Shown here piece after piece: positions 49,974 to 57,966 of a stretch of DNA of 64,000 nt (position 1 is the first letter of the stretch; every line of letters starts with the position of its first letter). The notes under the pieces were generated by a model that searched no databases, was not told the DNA's origin, and saw only the letters and a list, made by a program, of their open reading frames with translations. Both the position numbers and the translations under genes were made by a program. This DNA comes from JANXMY01 sp965246745 (GTDB lineage Bacteria > Armatimonadota > Armatimonadia > Armatimonadales > Capsulimonadaceae): the NCBI GenBank assembly GCA_965246745.1, contig OZ251980.1, positions 1,488,001-1,552,000 on the forward strand. The letters run 5' to 3'.

Positions 49974-50507
49974 ATGTCAGCCCAAGAAACAGCGCCGGGG
50001 AAGGGCAAGCCTTCCCAAGTCGTCAAAGTGACGGGGATGTCCGAGGAGCTGCTGCGCCTGCTGGATGCGCGGGTCAAGCAGCAGCAGGCGACAGGCCGAG
50101 CGGAGTACATCCGCGAGCTGATCCGCCGCGACACGCTTGCCGCCGGCCCTCGGCCCCGTCACGCCCGGCGGCCTAAAACACGCCGCCGCGCCGAAACGGA
50201 GGCCGAGCAAAGCCTGCCGGCGGGATCGGGGAGGGAAGGACAAAAGAGGGAGAAACAAAATCTGCTGACCCGGTTTATGGAGTTTGTCGGGCAAGACGTT
50301 TTGCAGCAGGGTGTTGCGGCAAGCCGAATTGAAGTGCGCGACTCATTTGACCCGGAAGACGACACGACTCAAAGTGTGGTGCACCTCTGGGTGCGCGGGA
50401 TGACCGACACCGAAATTCGCCGGTATCATCAGGAGTTGGGAGCGCGGGCCGACCACTGGGCGGCGCGTCTTTCGGAAACGAGCGGCAGGAATTTGCTTCA
50501 CGCTTGA
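49974..50507 (+). CDS. Ribbon-helix-helix DNA-binding protein with C-terminal domain of unknown function
   Basis: 177 residues. Near the N-terminus is a CopG/Arc-like RHH motif (VVKVTGMSEELLRLLDARVK, then RAEYIRELIRRDTLA). A basic linker follows (RHARRPKTRRRAET), then an unrecognised ~90-residue domain (FMEFVGQDVLQQGV, SRIEVRDSFDPEDDTTQSVV, TDTEIRRYHQELGARADHW). It might be an autoregulator binding the repeat at its promoter. It could also be a terminase-associated protein because it follows the TerL-like gene. Confidence 0.72.
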   Translation: MSAQETAPGKGKPSQVVKVTGMSEELLRLLDARVKQQQATGRAEYIRELIRRDTLAAGPRPRHARRPKTRRRAETEAEQSLPAGSGREGQKREKQNLLTRFMEFVGQDVLQQGVAASRIEVRDSFDPEDDTTQSVVHLWVRGMTDTEIRRYHQELGARADHWAARLSETSGRNLLHA

Positions 50508-50531
50508 GTTTCCAAGTGCGGCGGGCCGCTG

Positions 50532-50633
50532 ATGCCTGACTCTCTGCCGGCACCGTTCCGCCCGCCGCAGGCCGGGCCTATCACCGAGTGGTATTATGAC
50601 TCTTTGCTGCAATTTGTCAATCAGTGGCCGTGA
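50532..50633 (+). CDS. Possible 33-residue protein
   Basis: ATG CCT GAC ... TGG CCG TGA encodes MPDSLPAPFRPPQAG, ending YDSLLQFVNQWP. It follows the RHH gene by 24 nt on the same strand and has a GCGG-rich but no convincing ribosome site. The Pro-rich start and aromatic end look protein-like. It is too short to be sure. Confidence 0.3.
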   Translation: MPDSLPAPFRPPQAGPITEWYYDSLLQFVNQWP

Positions 50634-50657
50634 ACGCGCCGAAATTACGAGCAGCCT

Positions 50658-50906
50658 ATGAGCAGCAGCGGGGTCAGCCGGGTTTATTTTATCGAAATCC
50701 GCGCGACGACGGCGTGGATGGTGGACGGCGAGCTGTGGCGGTTCCGGGACGGCGCGGAGATCGCGGTTGGGGATGTGAACGACCTCGAAGCGCGGGAGCC
50801 GATGGTGACGGCGGCGGTTGCGCTCGGCCTCATCAACGCCGGCAAGGCCGAAGCAATGGCCGTCGCCGAGCTGGACACGGCAGACGATTTCGATGATACG
50901 TTTTAA
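50658..50906 (+). CDS. Hypothetical protein (82 aa) with short tandem repeats after its stop
   Basis: 82 residues, acidic: YFIEIRATTAWMVDGELWRF, then DGAEIAVGDVNDLEAREPMV and AVALGLINAGKAEAMAVAEL. It has reasonable secondary structure but no recognised family. No strong ribosome site is seen before ATG 50658; an overlapping frame from GTG 50630 is less convincing. Immediately after its TAA lie three copies of a 15-bp unit beginning AGCCGCGTCT (50906-50950). Being downstream of the terminase-like and RHH genes it may belong to the same remnant. Confidence 0.5.
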   Translation: MSSSGVSRVYFIEIRATTAWMVDGELWRFRDGAEIAVGDVNDLEAREPMVTAAVALGLINAGKAEAMAVAELDTADDFDDTF

Positions 50907-50950
50907 GCCGCGTCTTTTGAAGCCGCGTCTGTGTGAGCCGCGTCTTTGGG
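50906..50950. repeat. Three 15-bp tandem repeats after a stop codon
   Basis: AGCCGCGTCTTTTGA, AGCCGCGTCTGTGTG and AGCCGCGTCTTTGGG follow without gap at 50906, 50921 and 50936. The array starts at the last base of the TAA of the 82-residue gene and ends just before a TATATCA box upstream of the next gene. Confidence 0.85.
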
Positions 50951-50989
50951 TATATCATCTCCAGCCGAAGATGAAAAGGACACGACGCG

Positions 50990-51256
50990 ATGAGCCAAGA
51001 TTTTACCGAAGCTGTCAAAGACCGGCTGCTCCATGAGCTGACCGATGCGCCGCAGGGGGTCAATGACAGCGACATGCCCCTGCCGGGCAACCCGAACCCG
51101 ACCGGCGAAACGGGGCCGTCGCCCGGCCCGAACTCGATCCCTGAAAGCTATGCCGCGCTTGACGGCGACTTCGCACCGAATGAAACCGGCGAGGAAGAAG
51201 ACCCCGGCACGGCGCGGGCCGGCGGCGTGAGCGAGGAAAACAGCGAGGCCGGATAA
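50990..51256 (+). CDS. Small acidic low-complexity protein (family of four)
   Basis: 88 residues from ATG 50990, with AAAGGA 11 nt upstream and a TATATCA box about 35 nt before it. A short helical start (SQDFTEAVKDRLLHELTDAP) precedes a disordered tail rich in Pro, Gly, Asn and Glu (PLPGNPNPTGETGPSPGPNS, ETGEEEDPGTARAGG). It is the only one of the four with a predicted helix. It has no Cys or Trp. Function unknown. Confidence 0.65.
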   Translation: MSQDFTEAVKDRLLHELTDAPQGVNDSDMPLPGNPNPTGETGPSPGPNSIPESYAALDGDFAPNETGEEEDPGTARAGGVSEENSEAG

Positions 51257-51335
51257 CAAACGCGACGTTGCGGCCGGCGGCAGCAGGGGCCGTTCGTGGC
51301 GGCATCCAGTCCGGCGTCCGGCGTGTTTGTTGTGG

Positions 51336-51484
51336 CGAGGGCGTGAACGCCCTCGCTGGGGAGCGCGGACGCTAAGGTCCCGAGGGTAAGGGACAAGAAT
51401 AGGACCAATCAATCGAACTCTTCCGCCACGCAGGTGGCGGCTTGGCGCTTCGCCCCCCAGCGAGGGCGTTTACGCCCTCGCAAC
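51336..51484. repeat. Palindromic repeat element in a gene-free gap
   Basis: The word GCGAGGGCGT-GA-ACGCCCTCGC, itself a perfect 10-bp-arm palindrome, followed by TGGGG, is repeated in inverted orientation about 120 bp away as CCCCAGCGAGGGCGTTTACGCCCTCGC. The result is hairpins at both ends of a larger inverted repeat. In the 334-bp gap 51257-51590 nothing else is seen except the promoter of the helicase gene at its right end. Confidence 0.8.
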
Positions 51485-51590
51485 CATTAACGCCCGCGTA
51501 CCTATCACGCCCTCGCCATAACAAACACTCTCACAGCCGTCAACGCTCTACACCTACGAAATTTCCTCCGCATCGTGTATAATAAGGGGC

Positions 51591-54026
51591 ATGGCCGCCC
51601 CGTCCCCCACCCCGCCGACACCCAATCTGACTGCCGAGCAGGCGGCGATTGTCGCCCACACCCACGGCCCCGCGCTGGTGTTTGCGGTCGCCGGCGCAGG
51701 CAAGACCACGGCGATGACGCACCGAATTGAGCGGCTGGTGCGCGAAGAGATTTTCCCGGCGTCGGCCATTCTCGCGACCTCGTTTTCCAAAGCCTCCGTG
51801 TCGGACATCAAAGCGGCGCTGGGCCGGTGGCCGCACTGCGGGCCGGTGTCGGTGCAGACCCTGCATGCGGTCGGCTGGGGCATTCTGCGGCTGGCGCAGC
51901 GGCGGGGACTGGGACGCGAGCTTCAGCTCGGCACGGACGACGAGGGCAGCGATTCGCGGCTGCTCGGCATGGTGCTGGGGCAGGCGTGGCGCGAGAAAGT
52001 CTCGTATGCCGCTGAATTGGATGCTTTGGACCGGCCTGATTTTCTGAATTATGTCGGGGTGATGAAGGCTAATTTGTGGTATCCCGACCTGTCCAAAGCG
52101 GACCTGCCGGCGGCGGCGCGGGCGCTGGCGGCGTCGGCCCCCGCCCCGCCCGGCTTTTCGTGGTATCCGGCGCTGTACGGCTTGTACGAGCGGGTGCGGG
52201 TGTCCGAAGGCATTCTGACATTCGACGATATGCTGCTGTCGGCGTGGGAATGCCTTCACAAATATCCTGAAGTGCTGGCCGATGCCCGGCAGCGCTTCGG
52301 GTGCGTTTTGGTGGACGAATTCCAGGATGTCAACAAAGTCCAGTCGGAGATTTTGGACCTGCTGACAGTTCCGCATCGCAACTACATGGCAATCGGCGAC
52401 GACGATCAGACCATCTACGAATGGCGCGGGGCCGATCCGAGCTATATTTTGAGCTTTGCCGGGCGCTACGGGGCGGCGAAGTATTTCATCCACGACAATT
52501 TTCGGTCCCATGCCGCCCCGCTGGCGCTGGCGAACGGGGTGATCGCCCGGAACCGGCGGCGGGAGCCGAAAAAGCTGTCCTTGACACGCGGCTTCGGCGG
52601 CCATTTAGAAGTTTACGAAGAGTCGTCGCCGGAAAGCCAGGGCCGCAATCTGGCGAAACTGGTCGGAGCCGCGCTGAAGTCGGGCCGCAGGCCGGGCGAG
52701 ATCGCCGTGCTGGTGCGCCTCTACGCGCAGACCCCGCCGATTGAACAGGGGCTTTTAGAAGCGGGGATTGCATACAAAGTGGTCGGGTCGCCGCCGTTTT
52801 ATGCCCGGCCCGAGGTCAAGACGCTGCTGGATTATGTCCGGCTGGCGCGGGGGGACAGCGGCTGGGAAGGGTGCTGGGGATCGGTTGCCAACAAGCCTGC
52901 CCGGTATCTCTCGCGCGTGTTTCAGGAAGAAATCGTCCGGGCCGTCCGGCGCGGCGGGTCGCTGCCGAACGCGCTGATGGCGGCGGCCAAAGACGCCCCC
53001 GCGCATCAGGCCGCCCGGCTCGGCGACCTCGCGGACACCCTGCACTGGCTCGGCGGCGCGGCGGACACGCTGCCCGCCGGGGCGGCGCTGGCGCTGCTGG
53101 ACAAGCGCCTCGGGTATGTGGAATTTCTCCGCAAGTCGAGCGGTTTTCCCGAAACGGGGCAGGCGCGGGCGGCCAATGTCGAAGCGTTTGGGCGCTACGC
53201 CCACAGCCTGCCGACGCTGTCCGCGCTTTTGGCTCATTTGGACGCCCTGGACGCCGCCGGGGTCGGCAAAAGCCATCAAGCCGGCGCGGTCGCGCTTTTA
53301 ACTGTTTTCCGGGCTAAGGGCCTTCAGTGGCCGACCGTGTTTGTGCCGGACTGCAACCAGGGCATTTTCCCTTACGGCGGCCCGGACGCGCTGGAAGAAG
53401 AGCGGCGCTTGTTTTATGTCGCGCTGACCCGGACCCAGTGCGACCTGCACCTGCATATGGTGAAAACCGAGCTGCCGTCGCAGTTTTTGATCGAAGCCGA
53501 CTGGAAACAAACGCTCGAATCGGTCAAGGCGCTCGGCGCGGCGCTGGCCCGCCCGCCTGCCGAGTGGCGCACGGCCGAAACCCTGTCGGTGCTGCGCCTG
53601 GCCTCTCAATTAGACATGACCCGCTACCTCGCGGCCTGGCACCCCGCGCTGCACGGCGAAGCCGCCGCCGGGCGTGTTCACGGATTATACGCCGCCGCCG
53701 CCGCGCAGCAGCTTGCCGCCGCGCTCGGCTTGTCTCCCGTCCACCTAGCGCCCTGGGCGCAGTTCGCCCCGGCTTCGCCCGCCGACCCCGCAGACGCGTT
53801 TGCCGATTTGTCCGAGTACGTCCCCGTGATTGCGGAGCCTGCCGCGCCGCAGCCGCTGAACGTCAAAACACTGAAGATCGGCGGGCGGGTACAGCACTCG
53901 CAGCACGGCCTCGGGACAATTCTCGCCATTCGCGGCGACCGTCTGTCCCCGCGCCTGGAAATCCAGTTCGCCCACGGCAAGCCGGTCGTCCTCCCCGCCA
54001 AGTTCGTCGAACTGTCGGCGTATTGA
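51591..54026 (+). CDS. UvrD/Rep-family ATP-dependent DNA helicase
   Basis: 811 residues. SF1A motifs in order: Q-motif region LTAEQAAIVAH, motif I AVAGAGKTTAMT (~34), Ia ATSFSKASV, II VLVDEFQDVNKVQ, III IGDDDQTIYEWRGADP, IV IHDNFRSH, V VFRAKGLQWPTVFVPD and VI RRLFYVALTRTQC. The C-terminus is a Tudor-like tail (VQHSQHGLGTILAI), found in PcrA/UvrD where it binds RNA polymerase. It unwinds DNA 3' to 5'. The ATG at 51591 follows TATAAT (51578-51583) by 7 nt. It is convergent with the lipoprotein gene ending at 54030. Confidence 0.92.
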   Translation: MAAPSPTPPTPNLTAEQAAIVAHTHGPALVFAVAGAGKTTAMTHRIERLVREEIFPASAILATSFSKASVSDIKAALGRWPHCGPVSVQTLHAVGWGILRLAQRRGLGRELQLGTDDEGSDSRLLGMVLGQAWREKVSYAAELDALDRPDFLNYVGVMKANLWYPDLSKADLPAAARALAASAPAPPGFSWYPALYGLYERVRVSEGILTFDDMLLSAWECLHKYPEVLADARQRFGCVLVDEFQDVNKVQSEILDLLTVPHRNYMAIGDDDQTIYEWRGADPSYILSFAGRYGAAKYFIHDNFRSHAAPLALANGVIARNRRREPKKLSLTRGFGGHLEVYEESSPESQGRNLAKLVGAALKSGRRPGEIAVLVRLYAQTPPIEQGLLEAGIAYKVVGSPPFYARPEVKTLLDYVRLARGDSGWEGCWGSVANKPARYLSRVFQEEIVRAVRRGGSLPNALMAAAKDAPAHQAARLGDLADTLHWLGGAADTLPAGAALALLDKRLGYVEFLRKSSGFPETGQARAANVEAFGRYAHSLPTLSALLAHLDALDAAGVGKSHQAGAVALLTVFRAKGLQWPTVFVPDCNQGIFPYGGPDALEEERRLFYVALTRTQCDLHLHMVKTELPSQFLIEADWKQTLESVKALGAALARPPAEWRTAETLSVLRLASQLDMTRYLAAWHPALHGEAAAGRVHGLYAAAAAQQLAAALGLSPVHLAPWAQFAPASPADPADAFADLSEYVPVIAEPAAPQPLNVKTLKIGGRVQHSQHGLGTILAIRGDRLSPRLEIQFAHGKPVVLPAKFVELSAY

Positions 54027-54029
54027 CGA

Positions 54030-54467
54030 TCACCCGCCGGCCTGCGCGGCTTTTTGCGCGTGCTGCGCCCCGATTTGGTCCAGCGGGTCGGCGCTGCTTA
54101 AATACGGCGCGACGGCAGGCAGAATTTTGGCTTTCTGTGCGGCGGACATCGGGCGGATGGCCGCCAGCGTATTGAAAGCGCGGGCGCGGGCAACAGAATT
54201 CTTTTCAGCAGTCAATTCGCCCAGTATCCAAGTCAAATCGGTGTCCGAAATGGTGTGAGTCTGCGAGACGGTGCGGGCAAGCTGGTTCTGGCGCAGATAA
54301 TCGCTTTGCGTCATGGTCCCGCTTTTTTCCATTTCGGTCCCAAGCTGTGCCGGTGTTTTTTCCGTCGCCGGTCCCGCGCTGTTTTGCGTGTGGCTCGCGC
54401 AGCCGGTCGAGCCGGCGCACAGCAGAACAGCAAGTCCTATTCCCTGAGTGATGCTTATTGTCTTCAT
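54030..54467 (-). CDS. Small lipoprotein of unknown function
   Basis: 145 residues from ATG 54467, with GAGG about 10 nt upstream. The lipobox LLCAGSTGC gives a mature protein starting at Cys ~23. The mature part is mostly helical (AQLGTEMEKSGTMTQSDYLR, LTWILGELTAEKNSVARARA, AAQKAKILPAVAPYLSSAD) with no known family; it resembles a short HEAT-like stretch. The TTTGACA inverted repeat 20 nt before the start may be its operator or -35. Confidence 0.72.
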   Translation of the reverse strand: MKTISITQGIGLAVLLCAGSTGCASHTQNSAGPATEKTPAQLGTEMEKSGTMTQSDYLRQNQLARTVSQTHTISDTDLTWILGELTAEKNSVARARAFNTLAAIRPMSAAQKAKILPAVAPYLSSADPLDQIGAQHAQKAAQAGG

Positions 54468-54486
54468 GGTGTTTATCCTCTGCTCC

Positions 54487-54505
54487 TTTGACACTTGCTG
54501 TCAAA
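54487..54505. promoter_or_regulatory. Perfect inverted repeat, candidate operator
   Basis: TTTGACA-CTTGC-TGTCAAA is a perfect 7-bp inverted repeat with 5-nt centre, between divergent genes. On the minus strand its TTGACA could also be the -35 of the lipoprotein gene, but no good -10 was found at the right distance. Confidence 0.55.
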
Positions 54506-54531
54506 AAAAGTTGCGGAGGCCGTGACAGCAA

Positions 54532-54563
54532 AAAAGCGGCAGCCCAGATGGCCTGCCGCTTTT
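54532..54563. terminator. Bidirectional terminator-like hairpin between divergent genes
   Basis: AAAAGCGGCAG (54532-54542) pairs perfectly with CTGCCGCTTTT (54553-54563) and has A and T runs on the two sides. Its place between divergent gene starts is odd for a terminator. It may insulate them or be part of a leader. Confidence 0.6.
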
Positions 54564-54652
54564 GACTTTAGCGGCGGCGCGTGTTCTCGGCCGCGTGTGA
54601 ATAGTGCGGAAAAATCGCTTATAAACCGAAATTTACAGGTATACTGCGCGGT

Positions 54653-55795
54653 ATGAAAACCTACTTTTTCCCGCTTCTTGCCGGGCTGATTGCCTGCGCT
54701 TCCCTCGCGCCCGCCGCCGCCGATACCGTGACCAAGCAGCCGTTCGGCGCAACCAAAGACGGCCAGGCCGTCGCGCTGTACACGCTTACTAACTCGCGCG
54801 GCATGTCGGTCAAAATCATGACCTACGGCGCGACGGTGCAGTCGCTGACGGTGCCGGACAAGGCCGGCACACCCGGCGATGTCGTGCTCGGCTTCGACGC
54901 AGTCGCCGACTACGAGAAAAGCAGTCCGTACTTCGGCGCGACGGTCGGGCGCTACGCCAACCGCATCGCCGGCGGCAAGTTCACGCTGGACGGCAAGAAG
55001 TATCAGCTGGCGGTCAACAACGGCCCGAACACGCTGCATGGCGGCAAAGTCGGCTTCGACAAAGTGGTCTGGTCGGCCACTCCGGTCACCCGCCCCACCC
55101 TGGCCCGTTTGATCCTGCGCCACCTCAGCCCCGACGGCGACGAGAATTATCCCGGCGCTTTGTCGGTTCAAGTCGTGTACACACTCTCCGACGAGAACGC
55201 CCTGCAAATTGACTACACGGCGACAGCCACCAAAGACACCGTCGTCAATCTGACCAACCACAGCTACTTTAATCTGGCCGGGCAGGGCGAAGGCACCGTG
55301 CTCGACCATTCGCTCACGCTGAATGCCGACAAATTTACGCCGATTGACAAAACGCTGATCCCGACCGGGCAGCTCACGCCGGTCGCCGGCACGGCGCTGG
55401 ACTTCCGCACCCCGCACCCCCTCGGCGCACGAATCGGCGCTCAGGACTCGCAGATTGTAAACGGCGGCGGCTACGACCATAACTTTGTCTTGAACAAGCC
55501 CGCCGCCGGCCGCAAGGCCCTGCCCGCCTTCGCCGCCCGCGTGTCGTGCCCGCGCTCGGGCCGGGTGCTGACCGTTTATACCGACCAGCCCGGCATTCAG
55601 CTTTACACGGGAAACTTTCTCGACGGCACCCTGCCGGGAAAAGCCGGAAAGACCTATCCGAAACACGGCGCATTCTGCCTGGAAACCCAGCATTTCCCGG
55701 ATTCGCCGAACCACCCGCGCTTTCCCAGCACCGAGCTGAAGCCGGGGCAGACCCTGCGCTCGACCACGGTGTATCAGTTCAGCGTCACCCGGTAG
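54653..55795 (+). CDS. galM: Exported aldose 1-epimerase (galactose mutarotase)
   Basis: 380 residues with a signal peptide (LLAGLIACASLAPAAA). It interconverts the alpha and beta anomers of aldoses. Family motifs: VGRYANRIAGGKF, NTLHGG, the catalytic-site VNLTNHSYFNLAGQG (His), GYDHNFVL, and the catalytic Glu in CLETQHFPDSPNHP. Length is usual. TATACT ends 7 nt before the ATG, giving leaderless geometry. Location outside the cytoplasm points to polysaccharide breakdown. It is followed after 11 nt by lutA, so it may head the lactate/rhamnose cluster. Confidence 0.9.
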   Translation: MKTYFFPLLAGLIACASLAPAAADTVTKQPFGATKDGQAVALYTLTNSRGMSVKIMTYGATVQSLTVPDKAGTPGDVVLGFDAVADYEKSSPYFGATVGRYANRIAGGKFTLDGKKYQLAVNNGPNTLHGGKVGFDKVVWSATPVTRPTLARLILRHLSPDGDENYPGALSVQVVYTLSDENALQIDYTATATKDTVVNLTNHSYFNLAGQGEGTVLDHSLTLNADKFTPIDKTLIPTGQLTPVAGTALDFRTPHPLGARIGAQDSQIVNGGGYDHNFVLNKPAAGRKALPAFAARVSCPRSGRVLTVYTDQPGIQLYTGNFLDGTLPGKAGKTYPKHGAFCLETQHFPDSPNHPRFPSTELKPGQTLRSTTVYQFSVTR

Positions 55796-55806
55796 ACAGT
55801 CAGTTT

Positions 55807-56526
55807 ATGCAGATTGCGCTGTTTATTCCCTGTTATGTGGACGCGTTTTACCCCCGCGCCGGAATCGCCGTGGTGCAAGTGCTGGAGCGGCTCGGCCACA
55901 CCGTTTCCTACCCGCCGGCGGTGACCTGCTGCGGGCAGCCGGCCTTTAACTCAGGCTTCTGGCCGGAAGCCCGCGCGGTCGCCGGCAGGGTGCTGGACGG
56001 CTACAAAGACGCCGAAGTGGTTGTGGCGGCGTCGGGGTCGTGCGCGGCGATGCTGAAAGTGTTTTACCGGCAGATTTTCGCGGAGACGCCGCGCCGGGCG
56101 GAAGCCGATGCGCTGGCGGCGAAAGTCTGGGAGTTTTCGGATTTTCTCGTCACCAAGCTCGGCGTCAGCGATGTCGGCGCGGCGTTTCCCGCCCGCGTGA
56201 CCTTTCACGACGGCTGCCACGGGCTGCGCGAGCTGGGCGTTCAAAGTCAGCCGCGCCTGCTGCTGTCGCAGGTGCGGGGCTTGTCGCTGGTGGAGATGCC
56301 CGACACGCAGACCTGCTGCGGCTTCGGCGGGGCGTTTGCCGTCAAGTTCGCCCCGATCTCGGCGGCGATGGGCGAAGCCAAGTGCGCGTCGGCTTTGGAG
56401 ACCGGCGCGGACTACCTAGTCTCCAGCGACACAAGCTGCCTGATGCACCTTCAGGGCCTGCTGGACCGCCGCCGTCAGCCGATGAAAAGCCTGCACCTTG
56501 CCGAAGTGCTGGCCCGGACAAAGTAG
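55807..56526 (+). CDS. lutA: L-lactate oxidation complex subunit LutA
   Basis: 239 residues. Two CCG-type cysteine-rich (DUF224) motifs ligate an iron-sulfur centre: VTCCGQPAFNSGF (~42) and TCCGFGGAFAV (~175), with HDGCHGLRELG between. LutA acts with LutB and LutC to oxidise L-lactate to pyruvate in place of a classical lactate dehydrogenase. The gene is 11 nt after galM and 12 nt before lutB. The start ATG 55807 has no strong ribosome site. Confidence 0.92.
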   Translation: MQIALFIPCYVDAFYPRAGIAVVQVLERLGHTVSYPPAVTCCGQPAFNSGFWPEARAVAGRVLDGYKDAEVVVAASGSCAAMLKVFYRQIFAETPRRAEADALAAKVWEFSDFLVTKLGVSDVGAAFPARVTFHDGCHGLRELGVQSQPRLLLSQVRGLSLVEMPDTQTCCGFGGAFAVKFAPISAAMGEAKCASALETGADYLVSSDTSCLMHLQGLLDRRRQPMKSLHLAEVLARTK

Positions 56527-56538
56527 AAAAGCAGACTG

Positions 56539-57966
56539 ATGACCGTCAAAACGCCGATCAAGCCCGCCCACAAATTCCACGGCGACAGCCGCCGGATGTC
56601 CCGCGACCTCGGCCACCGGGCGCGGGTCGGGACCGCGATGGGCAAATACGACAGCGTGCGGCAGGGCACGCAGGGCAAATTCCAAGACTGGCAGGCCGCC
56701 CGGCAGGCGGCGTCGGACACCAAATACGACGCCGTCAATTATCTCGACCAGTATTTAGAAGAGTTCGCCCGGAACACCGAAGCGCGGGGCACGCAGGTCT
56801 TTTGGGCCGCCACCGCCGAAGACGCCTGCGAATATATTCTGGACCTTTGCCGGCGTGTTCAGGCCAAAGAGCTGATCAAGTCCAAAACCATGACTTCGGA
56901 GGAGATACACCTGAACCGCGCCCTGGAAGCCGCCGGGTACGGGGTAGTCGAGTCGGATTTAGGCGAGTATATTGTTCAGCTTCGCGGCGAAGCGCCGTAC
57001 CACCTGGTGTTTCCCGCCATGCACCTGTCGCGCGGGGAGATCAGCGAAACATTCACCAAAGAGCTGGGCACGCCGCCGTCGGACAGCCCGGAAGCGCTGA
57101 CCATGATCGCGCGGGGGGTCATGCGCGAAAAGTATTTAAGCGCCGACATCGGCATCAGCGGCGCAAACTTCGCAGTGGCCGAGACCGGCATGATCTCCAT
57201 TACCGAAAACGAAGGCAACGCCCGGCTGACAACCTCGGTGCCGCGCATCCACATTGCCCTGCTCGGGATTGAAAAAATCCTGCCGAAGCTTTCGGACCTG
57301 GCCTTGTTTCTGCCGATGCTGGCGACCGCCGGGACCGGGCAGGCGCTGACCTGCTACAACTCGCTGATTGGCGGGCCGCGTGCGGCCGGCGAGGCGGACG
57401 GCCCCGACGAGTTCCATGTGGTTCTGCTGGACAACGGGCGCACCGCGCTTCTCGCGGACCCGGAGCAGCGGGACGCCCTGCACTGCATTCGGTGCGGCGC
57501 GTGCCTCAATGTCTGCCCGGTGTTTAAGAACATCGGCGGGCATTCCTACGGCACGACTTATCAAGGCCCCATCGGGTCGGTGATCACCCCGCATTTGAGC
57601 GGCCTGCACGAATGGAAGCACTTGTCGGCGGCGTCCACCCTCTGCGGCGCGTGTACCGAAACCTGCCCGGTGGGGATTGACCTGCATCACCATTTGCTGC
57701 ACAACCGCCGCAACGCCGCCGCCGCCGCGCCGGACCCGTTGGAACAAAAAGCCTTCCGCGCGTTTGCGTTTCTGATGACCCATCCCACGCTGTACCGCCT
57801 GGCCCTGCGGCTCGCCCCGTTTGTTCAGCCTCTGCACCGCCTGGTCAGCGGCCGAAAAGGGGACCCGCTTTACGGCTGGACCCAGTCGCGCGACTTTCCC
57901 GACGTGCAGCCCCGGACATTCAAGGATTACTGGGCGGCACGGACGGCTTCGGCAAACGGCAAATAA
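56539..57966 (+). CDS. lutB: L-lactate oxidation complex iron-sulfur subunit LutB
   Basis: 475 residues. An N-terminal LUD domain (~50-290: KTMTSEEIHLNRALEAAGYG, IGISGANFAVAETGMI, TENEGNARLTTSVPRI) is followed by two 4Fe-4S clusters: HCIRCGACLNVCPVF (~315) and CGACTETCPVGID (~372). Length agrees with B. subtilis LutB. It lies in the lutABC operon. After the stop codon the same frame stays open for another ~52 codons. Confidence 0.93.
   Translation: MTVKTPIKPAHKFHGDSRRMSRDLGHRARVGTAMGKYDSVRQGTQGKFQDWQAARQAASDTKYDAVNYLDQYLEEFARNTEARGTQVFWAATAEDACEYILDLCRRVQAKELIKSKTMTSEEIHLNRALEAAGYGVVESDLGEYIVQLRGEAPYHLVFPAMHLSRGEISETFTKELGTPPSDSPEALTMIARGVMREKYLSADIGISGANFAVAETGMISITENEGNARLTTSVPRIHIALLGIEKILPKLSDLALFLPMLATAGTGQALTCYNSLIGGPRAAGEADGPDEFHVVLLDNGRTALLADPEQRDALHCIRCGACLNVCPVFKNIGGHSYGTTYQGPIGSVITPHLSGLHEWKHLSAASTLCGACTETCPVGIDLHHHLLHNRRNAAAAAPDPLEQKAFRAFAFLMTHPTLYRLALRLAPFVQPLHRLVSGRKGDPLYGWTQSRDFPDVQPRTFKDYWAARTASANGK

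Noticed and set aside
48468..51256. Prophage
   Set aside because: Only one phage-type gene is seen; no integrase, portal, capsid, tail or lysis gene and no attachment repeats.
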